Positions 1-9,192 of a stretch of 64,000 nucleotides of DNA are shown piece by piece. Numbering within the stretch: the first letter of the stretch is position 1; each line of letters opens with the position of its first letter. The stretch spans positions 682,001 to 746,000 of the forward strand of contig CAWCDI010000001.1 of the NCBI GenBank assembly GCA_963794415.1, written 5' to 3'. Position numbers and translations under genes: made by a program. The notes under the pieces are model-generated. The model was not told the origin of the DNA, did no database searches, and was given only the letters and a program-made list of their open reading frames with translations. Source of the DNA: CAVPTL01 sp963794415. Its GTDB lineage: Bacteria; Actinomycetota; Thermoleophilia; Gaiellales; JAICJC01.

Positions 1-1
1 G

Positions 2-301
2 CCGCAGACCTATGCGGGCATGGCCGGGCTCGGCGACCTGGTCGCGACCTGCACCTCGCGGCACTCGCGCAACCGGCGGGCCGGCGAGCTGCTGGCCCAG
101 GGCGTGCCCGCGGGCTGGATCGAGTCCGAGATCGGGCAGGTCGCCGAGGGGCTCACGAGCGCCCCGGCGCTTCGGGCCATCGCCGTCGAGCACGGGCTCG
201 ACCTGCCCATCATCAGCGCGGTGTGCGGGGTCGCATTCGACGGCACCGAGCCGCTGCAGGCCCTCGCAGAGCTGATGGCGCGCGAGCCCACGGAGGAGTG
301 A
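2..301 (+). CDS. gpsA: Glycerol-3-phosphate dehydrogenase [NAD(P)+], C-terminal part
   Basis: Only the last ~99 residues are present; the gene enters from the left edge in frame 2. The visible segment has the GpsA helical-domain signature AGLGDLVATCTS followed by SRNRRAGELLAQG, which forms part of the substrate pocket. The enzyme makes sn-glycerol-3-phosphate from dihydroxyacetone phosphate for phospholipid synthesis in the cytosol. It is followed after 31 nt by metK on the same strand. Identification rests on the conserved C-terminal motif; the Rossmann half lies outside the window. Confidence 0.93.
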   Translation, partial: PQTYAGMAGLGDLVATCTSRHSRNRRAGELLAQGVPAGWIESEIGQVAEGLTSAPALRAIAVEHGLDLPIISAVCGVAFDGTEPLQALAELMAREPTEE

Positions 302-319
302 TCCCCCGGGTGCATCGGA

Positions 320-325
320 TACTAT
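320..325 (+). promoter_or_regulatory. Putative -10 element of metK
   Basis: TACTAT ends 7 nt before the metK ATG at 333, the geometry expected of a leaderless transcript. No convincing -35 element is visible. Confidence 0.45.
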
Positions 326-332
326 CTTCGCC

Positions 333-1589
333 ATGAATCCTGATCTTTCGGCCGACGAGTTCCTCTTCACATCCGAGTCGGTCACCGAGGGCCATCCCGA
401 CAAGATTGCCGACCAGATCTCCGACGGCGTCCTGGACGAGGTGCTGCGGCTCGATCCGGAGGCTCACGTCGCCTGCGAGGTGCTCATCACCACCGGGCTC
501 GTGGTCGTGGCCGGCGAGATCACCACCGAGGCCTACGTCGACATCCCGCGCGTGGTGCGCGAGACGGTGCGCGACATCGGCTACACCGACGCCTCCTACG
601 GGTTCGACTACGCCACCTGCGGCGTGGTCGTCGCGCTGGACGAGCAGTCGGGCGACATCCTGCGCGGCGTGCACTCCTCCTACGAGCAGCAGCACGACCA
701 GGCCGACGCAGAGCTCGATGCGCAGGGAGCCGGTGATCAGGGCATGATGTTCGGCTACGCGACGGACGAGACGCCCGAGCTCATGCCGCTGCCGCTGGTG
801 CTCTCCCACCGCATCACGCACCGGCTGGCCGAGGTGCGCAAGAACGGCCCGCTCGGCTACCTGCGGCCCGACGGCAAGGCTCAGGTCACCGTGCGGTACC
901 GGTCGGTGGGCGGCAGCTTCGAGCCGGTGCAGGTCGAGCGGCTGCTGGTCTCGACCCAGCACGATCCCGACATCACCACCGCGCAGATCAAGGCCGACGT
1001 GATCGAGCACGTGCTGAAGCCCGTGATCCCGGCCGCGCTCTGCGCGCTGGAGCGCTACGACGAGCCCGGGTTCGTTCTGGTGAACCCCACGGGGCGGTTC
1101 GTCACCGGCGGCCCGATGGGCGACACCGGCCTCACCGGGCGGAAGATCATCGTCGACACCTACGGCGGCGCGGCCCGCCACGGCGGCGGCGCCTTCTCGG
1201 GCAAGGACCCGTCCAAGGTCGATCGCTCCGGCGCCTACGCCATGCGGTGGGTGGCCAAGAACATCGTCGCCGCGGGCCTCGCGGCGCGGGCCGAGGTGCA
1301 GGTCGCCTATGCGATCGGCGTGGCACATCCGGTGTCGGTCTCGGTCGAGACGTTCGGCACGGAGGTCGTCCCGCGCGAGCGCATCGAGCGGGCGGTGCGC
1401 GAGGTGTTCGACCTGCGCCCGGCGGCCATCATCCGCGACCTCGAGCTGCTCCGCCCCAAGTACCGCGCCACCGCCGCCTACGGCCACTTCGGCCGCGAGG
1501 GCGACGGCTTCACGTGGGAGCGCACCGATCGCGCGGCGGCTCTGGCAGCCGCCTGCGGGCTCGCCGAGCCTGCCAGCGCGGCGCATTGA
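333..1589 (+). CDS. metK: S-adenosylmethionine synthase
   Basis: Makes S-adenosylmethionine from methionine and ATP in the cytosol. The 418-residue product is close to the family length. It carries the N-terminal motif SVTEGHPDKIADQISD (with the catalytic His), the central motif GAGDQGMMFGYA and the C-terminal loop GGGAFSGKDPSKVDRS, so all three repeats of the fold look intact. The ATG at 333 lies 7 nt after a TACTAT box. The stop overlaps the TTG start of priA by 4 nt (TTGA), suggesting coupled translation. Confidence 0.98.
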   Translation: MNPDLSADEFLFTSESVTEGHPDKIADQISDGVLDEVLRLDPEAHVACEVLITTGLVVVAGEITTEAYVDIPRVVRETVRDIGYTDASYGFDYATCGVVVALDEQSGDILRGVHSSYEQQHDQADAELDAQGAGDQGMMFGYATDETPELMPLPLVLSHRITHRLAEVRKNGPLGYLRPDGKAQVTVRYRSVGGSFEPVQVERLLVSTQHDPDITTAQIKADVIEHVLKPVIPAALCALERYDEPGFVLVNPTGRFVTGGPMGDTGLTGRKIIVDTYGGAARHGGGAFSGKDPSKVDRSGAYAMRWVAKNIVAAGLAARAEVQVAYAIGVAHPVSVSVETFGTEVVPRERIERAVREVFDLRPAAIIRDLELLRPKYRATAAYGHFGREGDGFTWERTDRAAALAAACGLAEPASAAH

Positions 1590-3520
1590 TCGCACGCTGC
1601 TGGCCCCTGGTCACAGCGCGAGCGGTTGACCGGGCGTTCGACTACGCGGTGCCCGCGGGCCTCGCGGACGACGTGCGCCGCGGATCCCTGGTGCAGGTCG
1701 ACTTCGGCAACCGGCCGGTGGCAGCGGTGGTCGCCGGCACCGGCGAGGGCGCCGAGGACGATCTGAAGGCGGTGCTGGAGGTGACCGGCGCGATCAGCCC
1801 CGCGCTGGTGGATCTGGCCGAGTGGATCGCCGCGGAGTGCGGATCCACCGTCGCCAGGGCGCTTGCGCTGATGCAGCCGCCGGCGCCCGCCAAGCGCGCC
1901 CTGAAGCCGGTTGCCGCCGTGCGCCCGCAGCCGCCGGTGGAGCTCAGCACCGCGCAGGAGGAGGCCGTCGGCGCGTGCCTCGAGGTGCTCGACTCCGGCG
2001 GGGGCGACGTGCTCCTGCACGGGGTCACGGGCTCGGGCAAGACCGAGGTGTACCTGCGGGTGATCGAGCGGTCGCTCGCGCTCGGCCGCGGGGCGATCGT
2101 GCTGGTGCCCGAGATCGCGCTCACGCCACAGACCGCCCGCCGGTTTCGCGCCCGCTTCGGGCCGACCGTCGCGGTGCTGCACTCGGGGCTCACCAGGGCC
2201 CGGCGCGGCGACGAGCACCGCCGCATCAGGGAGGGCGAGGCGCGCGTGGTGGTTGGTGCGCGCTCCGCGGTGTTCGCCGCCATGCCGGGGCTCGGGGTGA
2301 TCGTGGTGGACGAGGAGCACGACGCCTCCTACAAGCACGAGTCCGATCCGCGCTACGACGCGCGCCGGGTGGCTGCCAAGCGCGCCCGCCTGGAGGGCGC
2401 GGTCGCGGTGTTCGGCAGCGCCACTCCGCGGCCCGAGTCGTGGTACGGGATCAAGCGCAAGGTCACGCTGCCGGCCCGCATCGGCGGTGCCGGCCTGCCG
2501 CACGTGGTGACGGTCGATCTGCGCCACGACGGCGGGTACCCGATGACGCGGCCGCTGGTGGATGCGCTGGCACGGATCGAGGACGAGGGCGGGCGCGCGA
2601 TCGTGCTGCAGAACCGGCGCGGGTCGGCCACGGCGCTTCACTGCCGCTCGTGTGCCACCAGCTGGCGCTGCCCTCGCTGCGACGTCTCGCTGACGCTCCA
2701 CGGGCAGGCCCTCCGCTGCCATCACTGCGGCCACTCCGAGCCGAAGCCGCGGGCCTGCCCCAACTGCGGATCGGTCGATCTGGCCCGCATCGGCGCGGGG
2801 ACGGTCGCCATCGAGCGCGAGCTGCAGGCCCGGTTCCCGGGGCTCGAGGTGATGCGGCTCGATGCCGACATCGCGGCTGCGGCGGGTGAGCCGGAGGCGA
2901 CGCTCACGCGGTTTGCCGAGGCGGAGCGTGCGGTGCTCGTGGGCACGCAGCTGGTGGCCAAGGGCCACGACGTGGCGGGGGTGCGGCTCGCGGCAGTGAT
3001 GGATGCCGACGTCGGGCTCGCGATGCCCGACTTCCGGGCCGAGGAGCGCACCTTTGCGCTGCTGACCCAGCTCTCGGGCCGGCCGGGGCGGCCGGGCGAT
3101 CCCACCGGCACTGTGATCGTCCAGACCTGGAACCCCGAGCTGCGGCCCATCGCGCTGGCTGCGCGGCACGACGTGAAGGAGTTCCTCACCGGCGAGCTCG
3201 AGCGACGCCAGGAGCTGGGCTATCCGCCGTTCAAGCGGCTCGTGCGCGTGCTGGTCGCCGCCGATGACGCCGGCGTCGCCTCCGGCGCGCTCGAGGCGCT
3301 CATTGCCGCTGCCCGCCCCCGCCTGGACGGCGACCTCATCCTCGGGCCGGCGCCGCTTCCGCGGCTACGCGATCGCGAGCGCGCCCATGCGCTGGTGAAG
3401 ACCACCGACGCGCGCCGGTGCGCGGCCGCGTTTCGGGACATCATGGGCCAGCTCTCGCCCGACTTCCGCCGCGCCGGTGCCACTGCCACGCTCGATGTCG
3501 ACCCCCAGACGCTTTCCTAG
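1586..3520 (+). CDS. priA: Primosomal protein N' (replication restart helicase)
   Basis: Restarts stalled replication forks by remodelling forked DNA and loading the primosome. I place the start at TTG 1586 because homology begins there and it forms a TTGA overlap with metK; the open frame extends upstream only as a shadow of metK. The 644-residue product has a Walker A GVTGSGKTEVY near residue 148, a DEEH box near 242 and a zinc region with eight cysteines in CxxC pairs at about 352-393. Some actinobacterial PriA proteins are shorter and lack helicase motifs; here both Walker motifs are intact, so ATPase activity is plausible. Confidence 0.95.
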   Translation: MIARCWPLVTARAVDRAFDYAVPAGLADDVRRGSLVQVDFGNRPVAAVVAGTGEGAEDDLKAVLEVTGAISPALVDLAEWIAAECGSTVARALALMQPPAPAKRALKPVAAVRPQPPVELSTAQEEAVGACLEVLDSGGGDVLLHGVTGSGKTEVYLRVIERSLALGRGAIVLVPEIALTPQTARRFRARFGPTVAVLHSGLTRARRGDEHRRIREGEARVVVGARSAVFAAMPGLGVIVVDEEHDASYKHESDPRYDARRVAAKRARLEGAVAVFGSATPRPESWYGIKRKVTLPARIGGAGLPHVVTVDLRHDGGYPMTRPLVDALARIEDEGGRAIVLQNRRGSATALHCRSCATSWRCPRCDVSLTLHGQALRCHHCGHSEPKPRACPNCGSVDLARIGAGTVAIERELQARFPGLEVMRLDADIAAAAGEPEATLTRFAEAERAVLVGTQLVAKGHDVAGVRLAAVMDADVGLAMPDFRAEERTFALLTQLSGRPGRPGDPTGTVIVQTWNPELRPIALAARHDVKEFLTGELERRQELGYPPFKRLVRVLVAADDAGVASGALEALIAAARPRLDGDLILGPAPLPRLRDRERAHALVKTTDARRCAAAFRDIMGQLSPDFRRAGATATLDVDPQTLS

Positions 3521-3523
3521 TAT
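3518..3523 (+). promoter_or_regulatory. Putative -10 element of the cysteine hydrolase gene
   Basis: TAGTAT overlaps the priA stop codon and ends 9 nt before the ATG at 3533; TATGGT at 3521-3526, 6 nt before it, is an alternative. Confidence 0.4.
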
Positions 3524-3532
3524 GGTGCGCCG

Positions 3533-4078
3533 ATGACACAAGCCCTCCTCATCGTCGACATCCAGAACGACTATTTCCCGGGTGGCGCAAACCCGCTGTT
3601 CGAGCCCGAGGCCGCGGCCGACAAGGCCCGGATCCTGCTGCAGTCCTTCCGCCGCCAGGGCCTGGACGTGATCCACGTCCAGCACGTCTGGGACGCCCCG
3701 GATGCGACCTTCATGGTGCCGGGCTCGCCCGGCGTCGAGATCAACGACCGCGTGGCGCCGGCCGAGGGCGAGCAGATCTTCGCGAAGCCCGCACCCAACA
3801 GCTTCATCGCCACCGGCCTCGAGGATCACCTGCGCGAGCGTGAGCTCAACGATCTCGTGGTGTGCGGGATGATGACCTCGATGTGCGTCGATGCCACCGT
3901 GCGCGCCGCGGTGGACCTCGGCTTCAACGCGGTGGTCGCCCACGACGCGTGCGCCACGATGCCGCTCGCGTTCAACGGCCGCGACATCCCCGCCGAGGAC
4001 GTGCACACGGCGTTCATCGCCGCCCTCGCCGACGGCTACGCCGAGGTGGCGGCTGCCGAGGAGATCGCCCGGCGGTAA
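3533..4078 (+). CDS. Isochorismatase-family cysteine hydrolase (nicotinamidase-like)
   Basis: A 181-residue alpha/beta cysteine hydrolase. The family triad is visible: Asp in LLIVDIQNDYF near residue 9, Lys in FAKPAPNSF near 84, and Cys in GMMTSMCVDATVRAA near 120, with the cis-peptide region just before the Cys. Relatives hydrolyse nicotinamide, isochorismate or N-carbamoyl compounds; the substrate cannot be read from sequence. It lies between priA and def on the same strand, with its own -10-like box. A nicotinamidase role in NAD salvage is possible, but the canonical PncA metal-site histidines are not obvious. Confidence 0.88.
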   Translation: MTQALLIVDIQNDYFPGGANPLFEPEAAADKARILLQSFRRQGLDVIHVQHVWDAPDATFMVPGSPGVEINDRVAPAEGEQIFAKPAPNSFIATGLEDHLRERELNDLVVCGMMTSMCVDATVRAAVDLGFNAVVAHDACATMPLAFNGRDIPAEDVHTAFIAALADGYAEVAAAEEIARR

Positions 4079-4081
4079 AGT
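4076..4081 (+). promoter_or_regulatory. Putative -10 element of def
   Basis: TAAAGT overlaps the preceding stop codon and ends 7 nt before the GTG start at 4089. Confidence 0.4.
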
Positions 4082-4088
4082 GCCTGAC

Positions 4089-4679
4089 GTGACCGACGAA
4101 GCGACAGAGACCCAGGCCGCCCCCGACGCCGACGGCGAGGTGGAGGTCGAGGCCAGCGCAGCCGAGCGCCGCGCCCATCACGACGTGGCCCGCCGCCTGG
4201 TGCGCCAGTACCCCGACTCCGTCCTGCGGATCCCGGCAAACCCCGTCGGCGAGATCGACGATGAGGTCAAGCGGCTGGCGAGCCGCATGCTCGCGATCAT
4301 GGTCGACTCCCACGGAGTCGGCCTCGCCGCGCCCCAGATCGGCGTGCTCCGCCGGCTGCTCGTGTTCCGCCGCAAGGCCGACGACGAGATGGTGGTGCTG
4401 GTGGATCCCGTGCTCTCGGAGCTCTCCGACGAGACCGAGACCGATACCGAGGGCTGCCTCTCGCTGATGGGCGGCGATCTCCTGGTGCCGGTCGAGCGGT
4501 CGGTCAGCCTGATCGCGACGGGCCGTGACCTCGAGGGTGAGGAGCTCAGCATCGAGGCCCAGGGCATGGAGGCGCGCATCCTGCAGCACGAGGTCGATCA
4601 TCTCGACGGCGTGCTCATCATCGATCGTGCCGCCAAGGACGATCGCCGCGCTGCCATGCGCGAGCTCCGGCTGAGCTAG
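4089..4679 (+). CDS. def: Peptide deformylase
   Basis: Removes the N-terminal formyl group from nascent proteins. The three family motifs are intact: GVGLAAPQIG, EGCLS (metal-ligand Cys) and QHEVDHLDG (metal-ligand His pair and catalytic Glu). The 196-residue product has an acidic extension of about 40 residues before the core. GTG 4089 is chosen because the frame further upstream is a shadow of the hydrolase gene and a TAAAGT box sits 7 nt before. It is followed 3 nt later by fmt, the functional partner that formylates initiator Met-tRNA. Confidence 0.96.
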   Translation: MTDEATETQAAPDADGEVEVEASAAERRAHHDVARRLVRQYPDSVLRIPANPVGEIDDEVKRLASRMLAIMVDSHGVGLAAPQIGVLRRLLVFRRKADDEMVVLVDPVLSELSDETETDTEGCLSLMGGDLLVPVERSVSLIATGRDLEGEELSIEAQGMEARILQHEVDHLDGVLIIDRAAKDDRRAAMRELRLS

Positions 4680-4682
4680 CCC

Positions 4683-5558
4683 GTGCGGGTCGCGTTCTTC
4701 GGCACCTCCGAGTTCGGTGCCGATGCGCTCGAGCTGCTGCATCAGACGCCGGGGATCACCATCACCGCGGTGGTGACGCAGCCCGACCGCCGTAAGGGCC
4801 GCGGCCGGGCCACCAGCCCGCCGCCGGTGGCAGATCGTGCCCGCGCGCTCGGGCTCGACGTGATCCAGACCGATGATGCCAGCGCCCAGCCGCCGCCGGC
4901 CGATGCCGGGGTGGTGGTCGCGTTCGGCCAGCTGATCCGCGATCCGCTGCTGCACGCCTACCCGCTCTACAACCTGCACCCGTCGCTCCTTCCGCGGTGG
5001 CGCGGGGCGGCGCCCATCGAGCGGGCGATCATGGCCGGCGACGAGCAGACCGGCGTCTGCGTGATCGAGCTGGTCGAGGCGCTCGACGCCGGCCCGGTAC
5101 ATGCCACCGAGCTGATCCCGGTCTCCCTCGACGACGACGCCGGCACCGTGAGCGCAGCGGCCCTCGAGCTGGGCGTGCCGCTGCTGGCCGCGGCGCTTCG
5201 CGGCGAGACCACAGGCACGCCGCAGGGGCCCGCCGGGGTGACGTATGCCCGCAAGCTCTCCGCCGACGACCGCCGCCTCGACTGGTCGCTCCCGGCGATC
5301 GAGCTTGCCCGCACCGTCCGCGCGCTCTCGCCGCACATCGGCGCGCGCACCCGGATCGACGGCAGCCCGGTGACCATCTGGCGCGGGGGCGTGGTGGAGG
5401 GGGACGGCGGCGAGCCTGGCGCGATCCTCCCGCCGCTCACGGTGAGCTGCGGCGACGACGCCTACGAGATCCTCGAGCTGCAGCCGGCGGGCAAGCGCCG
5501 CATGACCGCCGCCGACTACCTGAACGGCTTACGAGAGATCCCGCGCACGGCGCAGTAG
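4683..5558 (+). CDS. fmt: Methionyl-tRNA formyltransferase
   Basis: Transfers a formyl group from 10-formyl-THF to initiator Met-tRNA. The N-terminus MRVAFFGTSEFG, the linker VVTQPDRRKGRG and the catalytic loop NLHPSLLPRWRGAAPIERAI are all typical, followed by the C-terminal OB-like tRNA-binding part (HIGARTRIDGSPVTIWR). At 291 residues it is slightly shorter than the usual ~310. GTG start, 3 nt after def, so def and fmt form a pair. It converges on the c-di-GMP gene with a 16-nt gap. Confidence 0.96.
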   Translation: MRVAFFGTSEFGADALELLHQTPGITITAVVTQPDRRKGRGRATSPPPVADRARALGLDVIQTDDASAQPPPADAGVVVAFGQLIRDPLLHAYPLYNLHPSLLPRWRGAAPIERAIMAGDEQTGVCVIELVEALDAGPVHATELIPVSLDDDAGTVSAAALELGVPLLAAALRGETTGTPQGPAGVTYARKLSADDRRLDWSLPAIELARTVRALSPHIGARTRIDGSPVTIWRGGVVEGDGGEPGAILPPLTVSCGDDAYEILELQPAGKRRMTAADYLNGLREIPRTAQ

Positions 5559-5574
5559 GGGTGGTCGCTCGGAG

Positions 5575-7455
5575 CTACGCCGCCTGATCCAGGCGGTGCT
5601 CTGCCCACAGCCGCTCGACCTCGTCGGCTGCGACCGCCTTCGAGAACAGGAACCCCTGCCCCAGGGAGCATCCGGCGTCGCGCAGGAACCGCCACTGGGC
5701 CTCGGTCTCGATCCCCTCGGCCAGCGGTGCCATGCCCAGGTTCCGCGCCAGCTGGACGATGGTGACCACGAGCGCCGCCGACTCGTCGTCGCCCGGCAGG
5801 TCGCGCACGAACGAGCGGTCGATCTTGAGCGTGGTCGCCGGCATCTGCTTCAGCCGCGCCAGCGACGAGTGGCCGGTGCCGAAGTCGTCCAGCGCGAGCC
5901 GCAGGCCGGCCGATCCGATCATGCGCAGCACAGCCTCGTTGTCGGGAGTCTGGCGCATCGCGGTTGACTCGGTGATCTCCACGAGCAGGTCGGGCGGATC
6001 GATGCCGTGGCTTCGGATCACCCGAAGCACGTTTCGGATGGCAGCCGGCTCCCACAGCGTGACCGGCAGGTTGAATGCCAGCTCGATGTCGATGCCGCGC
6101 GCGCGCCACGCCACGTGCTGGCGGCACACCTGATCCACCACCCAGGTCGTGATCGGCCCGATCAGGCCGCTCCGCTCGGCCAGAGGGATGAACTCCGCCG
6201 GTGACACCTCGGGCCCGTCCGGCGGCTGCCAGCGGATGAGCGCCTCGGCCCCGCGGATGCGGCCGGAGCCGAGCTCGACCACCGGCTGGTAGCGCAGGAT
6301 GAACTGCTCGGACTCGATCGCGCGGTGGAGCCGCGACACCAGGTTGATCTCCTGGCGCGGCGGCAGGCGGCCGAGGTCGAGCGCCCGGGCAGCACCGTCC
6401 AGCATCCGCTGGCGGCCGATCGCGAGGCGGGCCTGGGCCAGCACATCGTCGCGGGTCGCCGCGTCACGGGGAAAGAGCGCCGATCCCACCGAGACCGTGA
6501 GGTACACCTCGTCGCCCATGCAGAGGAACGGGATGCGCAGCAGGTATCGCATGCGGCCGGCCACCGCCTCGGCCATCTGCGCGACGTCGGCGGGGTGGTC
6601 GTGGGTGCCCTCCGAGCCGTCGGGCGTATCGGTGTCGGCCAGCAGCACGAGGAACTCATCGCCGGTGTGGCGGGCCACCAGCTCCGCTCCCAGCGCAGCG
6701 TCGCGCAGCCGGTGGGAGAACTGCTTGAGGATCTCGTCGGCCGCCATGTGGCCGAAGCTCTCGTTGACCAGCTTGAAGTTGTCGATGTCGATCAGGAGCA
6801 CCCCCACCGTGCGGGAGTAGCGGGAGCTCTCACGCACCGCCAGATCCACCCAGTCACAGAAGAGCGCGCGGTTGGGAAGGCCGGTGAGCTCGTCGTAGGA
6901 GGCGAGAAATGCGATGCGGTCCTCGGCGTGGCGGCGGGTGGTGATGTCGGCGCCGATGCGCCCGATGCCGGTGGGCTTGCCCGCCGCATCCACCGTGAGG
7001 GTGTCCGACCACGAGACGACCCTGTGCTCGCCCGAGCGCGTGGCCAGCACGTTCTCGGCCTCGCCCACGGGCCCGGTCGCGGTGGTGAGCGTGCTCAGCC
7101 GGCGGCGGTAGTCGACCATGCCCGAGCCGAACGTCGAGTCCCACTCGCGCCCGGTCAGCTCGTGGCGCGACCACCCGGTGAGCTGGGCGAGGCGGTCGTT
7201 GGCAAAGACGATGCGCCCGTCCAGGTCGAGCAGCACCACGAGCAGCGAGACGTCCGAGAGGATCTGCGCGAACGAGGTGCCCGAGGCCGGCTCGGGCAGC
7301 ACGGCGGCCGGCTGCCGGCGGCGGCGGATGATGGCCGCACCCGCGGCCGTGAGGACGGCCAGCGGCGCGAGCAGTTCTGGCAAGGCGTTGGTGATCATGA
7401 ACCGGGGCGTAGCCCGTGTGATCGCCCAGCGGGTGCGACGGTTGAGAGACTGCAC
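5575..7455 (-). CDS. Membrane PAS-GGDEF-EAL c-di-GMP signalling protein
   Basis: A 626-residue protein with one N-terminal membrane segment (about residues 20-42, then an RRRR stop-transfer), a PAS domain (~60-170), a GGDEF domain (~185-345) and an EAL domain (~370-615). The cyclase signature is degenerate (HTGDEF) and no RxxD inhibitory site precedes it. The EAL motifs look complete: AEALIRW, the N of FNLPV, ITES, DDFGTG, LKIDRSF, AEGIE and the Q of LGQGF. It therefore probably works mainly as a c-di-GMP phosphodiesterase sensing something through PAS. GTG 7455 is used; an internal ATG 20 codons later is possible. It is divergent from rpe. Confidence 0.93.
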   Translation of the reverse strand: MQSLNRRTRWAITRATPRFMITNALPELLAPLAVLTAAGAAIIRRRRQPAAVLPEPASGTSFAQILSDVSLLVVLLDLDGRIVFANDRLAQLTGWSRHELTGREWDSTFGSGMVDYRRRLSTLTTATGPVGEAENVLATRSGEHRVVSWSDTLTVDAAGKPTGIGRIGADITTRRHAEDRIAFLASYDELTGLPNRALFCDWVDLAVRESSRYSRTVGVLLIDIDNFKLVNESFGHMAADEILKQFSHRLRDAALGAELVARHTGDEFLVLLADTDTPDGSEGTHDHPADVAQMAEAVAGRMRYLLRIPFLCMGDEVYLTVSVGSALFPRDAATRDDVLAQARLAIGRQRMLDGAARALDLGRLPPRQEINLVSRLHRAIESEQFILRYQPVVELGSGRIRGAEALIRWQPPDGPEVSPAEFIPLAERSGLIGPITTWVVDQVCRQHVAWRARGIDIELAFNLPVTLWEPAAIRNVLRVIRSHGIDPPDLLVEITESTAMRQTPDNEAVLRMIGSAGLRLALDDFGTGHSSLARLKQMPATTLKIDRSFVRDLPGDDESAALVVTIVQLARNLGMAPLAEGIETEAQWRFLRDAGCSLGQGFLFSKAVAADEVERLWAEHRLDQAA

Positions 7456-7461
7456 CCCGAC

Positions 7462-7467
7462 TAGAGT
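7462..7467 (+). promoter_or_regulatory. Putative -10 element of rpe
   Basis: TAGAGT ends 8 nt before the ATG at 7476, inside the 20-nt divergent gap with the c-di-GMP gene. Confidence 0.45.
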
Positions 7468-7475
7468 GCCTGGCG

Positions 7476-8183
7476 ATGTCCTCGTGGCCTACTGAAACCG
7501 TCGTCGCGCCGTCCATCCTCTCGGCCGATTTCAGCCGTATGCGCGAGCAGGTGACCGAGGTGCTCGACGCCGGCGCGCGCGTGATTCACGTCGACGTGAT
7601 GGACGGCCATTTCGTCCCGGTCATCACGTTTGGCCCGAAGATGCTGGCCGACATCTCAGACCTCATCCACGAGCGGGGCGGCTTCGCCGACGTCCACCTC
7701 ATGATCGAGCAGCCGGAGCGGCATCTGGCCCAGTTTGCCGCCGCGGGGGCCGACAGCATGACCGTCCACGTCGAGACCTGCCCGCATCTGCACTACACGC
7801 TCCAGCAGATCCACGAGCTGGGCTGCCGGGCGGGCGTGACGCTCAACCCGGCCACTCCTGTCGATGCCATCGCCGAGGCGGCGCGGTACGCCGACGTGCT
7901 GCTCTGCATGAGCGTGAACCCCGGCTGGGGCGGCCAGGCGTTCATCCCTGCGACGCTCGACCGGCTGCCGCGGATGCGGGCCCTGGCCGACGCGCGCGAG
8001 GGCGTGGCGGTCGAGGTGGACGGCGGCGTGCACAAGCCCACCATCGTGAGCGTGCACGACGCGGGCGCCAACATCCTCGTGTCGGGGTCGGGCATCTTCT
8101 CGGCGCCCTCGCCGGGTGAGGCGTTCACCGAGCTCACCGAGCTCGTCGCCGCGGCCGGAGTGCCGTCGTGGGCCGGCGCCTGA
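7476..8183 (+). CDS. rpe: Ribulose-phosphate 3-epimerase
   Basis: Interconverts ribulose-5-phosphate and xylulose-5-phosphate in the pentose phosphate pathway. The TIM-barrel motifs are present: APSILSADFSRM, HVDVMDGHFVPVITFGP, ADVHLMIEQP, GVTLNPATP, CMSVNPGWGGQ and VEVDGGV, including metal-ligand His and Asp residues. It is 235 residues long. It heads the riboflavin gene run; its end overlaps ribD by 16 nt. A pentose-phosphate enzyme here fits because RibB uses ribulose-5-phosphate as substrate. Confidence 0.97.
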   Translation: MSSWPTETVVAPSILSADFSRMREQVTEVLDAGARVIHVDVMDGHFVPVITFGPKMLADISDLIHERGGFADVHLMIEQPERHLAQFAAAGADSMTVHVETCPHLHYTLQQIHELGCRAGVTLNPATPVDAIAEAARYADVLLCMSVNPGWGGQAFIPATLDRLPRMRALADAREGVAVEVDGGVHKPTIVSVHDAGANILVSGSGIFSAPSPGEAFTELTELVAAAGVPSWAGA

Positions 8184-9190
8184 CCGACGCCGACCGGCGC
8201 CACCTGGAGCGGTGCCTCGAGCTCGCAGAGCTTGGTGCGCGCACGGCGGCGCCAAACCCGATGGTGGGCTGCGTCATCGTCGCGGGCGGCGAGGTGGCAG
8301 GGGAGGGCTGGCACCGCGCGCCGGGTGAGCCGCACGCCGAGGCCGTCGCGCTTGCTGCTGCCGGCGGCGCGTCGCGCGGCGCCACCGCCTACGTCAGCCT
8401 CGAGCCCTGCGCGCACCACGGCCGCACGCCGCCCTGCGCCGACGCCCTGATCGCCGCGGGGGTGGGGCGCGTGGTGGTCGCCGCCGTCGATCCCGATCCG
8501 CGGGTGAGCGGCACCGGGCTCCAGCGGCTGCGCGACGCCGGCATCACCGTCGACCTCGCCGACGGCGACCTCGAGCTGCGCGCCCGGCGCCAGAACGCCG
8601 GCTTTCGTTCGCTGGTGCGGCTGGGGCGGCCCTACGTGACCTACAAGGTGGCGGTCAGCGCCGATGGGCGCACCGCGCCGGCATCGAGCGAGCGGACGTG
8701 GATCTCCTCGCCGCAGAGCCGGGCGCTCGTCCACGAGCTGCGTGCCCGAAGCGGCGCGGTCGCGGTGGGCATCGGCACGGTGCTGGCCGACGACCCCGAC
8801 CTGAGGGCCCGCGATCTGGACCCGCCCGCACTGCGCCAGCCCCTGCGGGTGGTGTTCGACCGGCAGGGCCGGCTGCCGGCAACCTCGCGGCTGGCGACCA
8901 CCGACTCGCCCGAGGCACCCGTGCTCGATCTCACCGGCGCATCGCTCGAGGAGGGCCTCGCCGAGCTCGGAAGGCGGGAGGTCGCCTGGCTCTTGCTGGA
9001 GGGCGGCGCCACCCTGGCTACGGCGTTCCTGGACGCCGGGCTCATCGACCGGCTGCTGGTGTTCACGGCCCCGGTCACCCTCGGCGGCGGCCCCGGGATG
9101 TTCAGCCGCGAGGTCGCGCTGCCTGCGCCACTGGAGACCCGGCGGATCGGGCCGGATATCCTGACGGAAACCGAGCTGAGGGAGCCGTAG
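8168..9190 (+). CDS. ribD: Bifunctional pyrimidine deaminase/reductase
   Basis: Carries out the second and third steps of riboflavin synthesis: deamination, then NADPH-dependent reduction of the ribosyl side chain. The deaminase half has the zinc motif HAEAVAL and EPCAHHGRTPPC; the reductase half starts near residue 155 (RPYVTYKVAVSADGR) and includes WISSPQSRALVHELRA and LLLEGGATLA. The length of 340 residues is slightly short but complete. GTG 8168 lies inside the rpe 3' end. It is followed 2 nt later by ribE. Confidence 0.96.
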   Translation: MGRRLTDADRRHLERCLELAELGARTAAPNPMVGCVIVAGGEVAGEGWHRAPGEPHAEAVALAAAGGASRGATAYVSLEPCAHHGRTPPCADALIAAGVGRVVVAAVDPDPRVSGTGLQRLRDAGITVDLADGDLELRARRQNAGFRSLVRLGRPYVTYKVAVSADGRTAPASSERTWISSPQSRALVHELRARSGAVAVGIGTVLADDPDLRARDLDPPALRQPLRVVFDRQGRLPATSRLATTDSPEAPVLDLTGASLEEGLAELGRREVAWLLLEGGATLATAFLDAGLIDRLLVFTAPVTLGGGPGMFSREVALPAPLETRRIGPDILTETELREP

Positions 9191-9192
9191 AG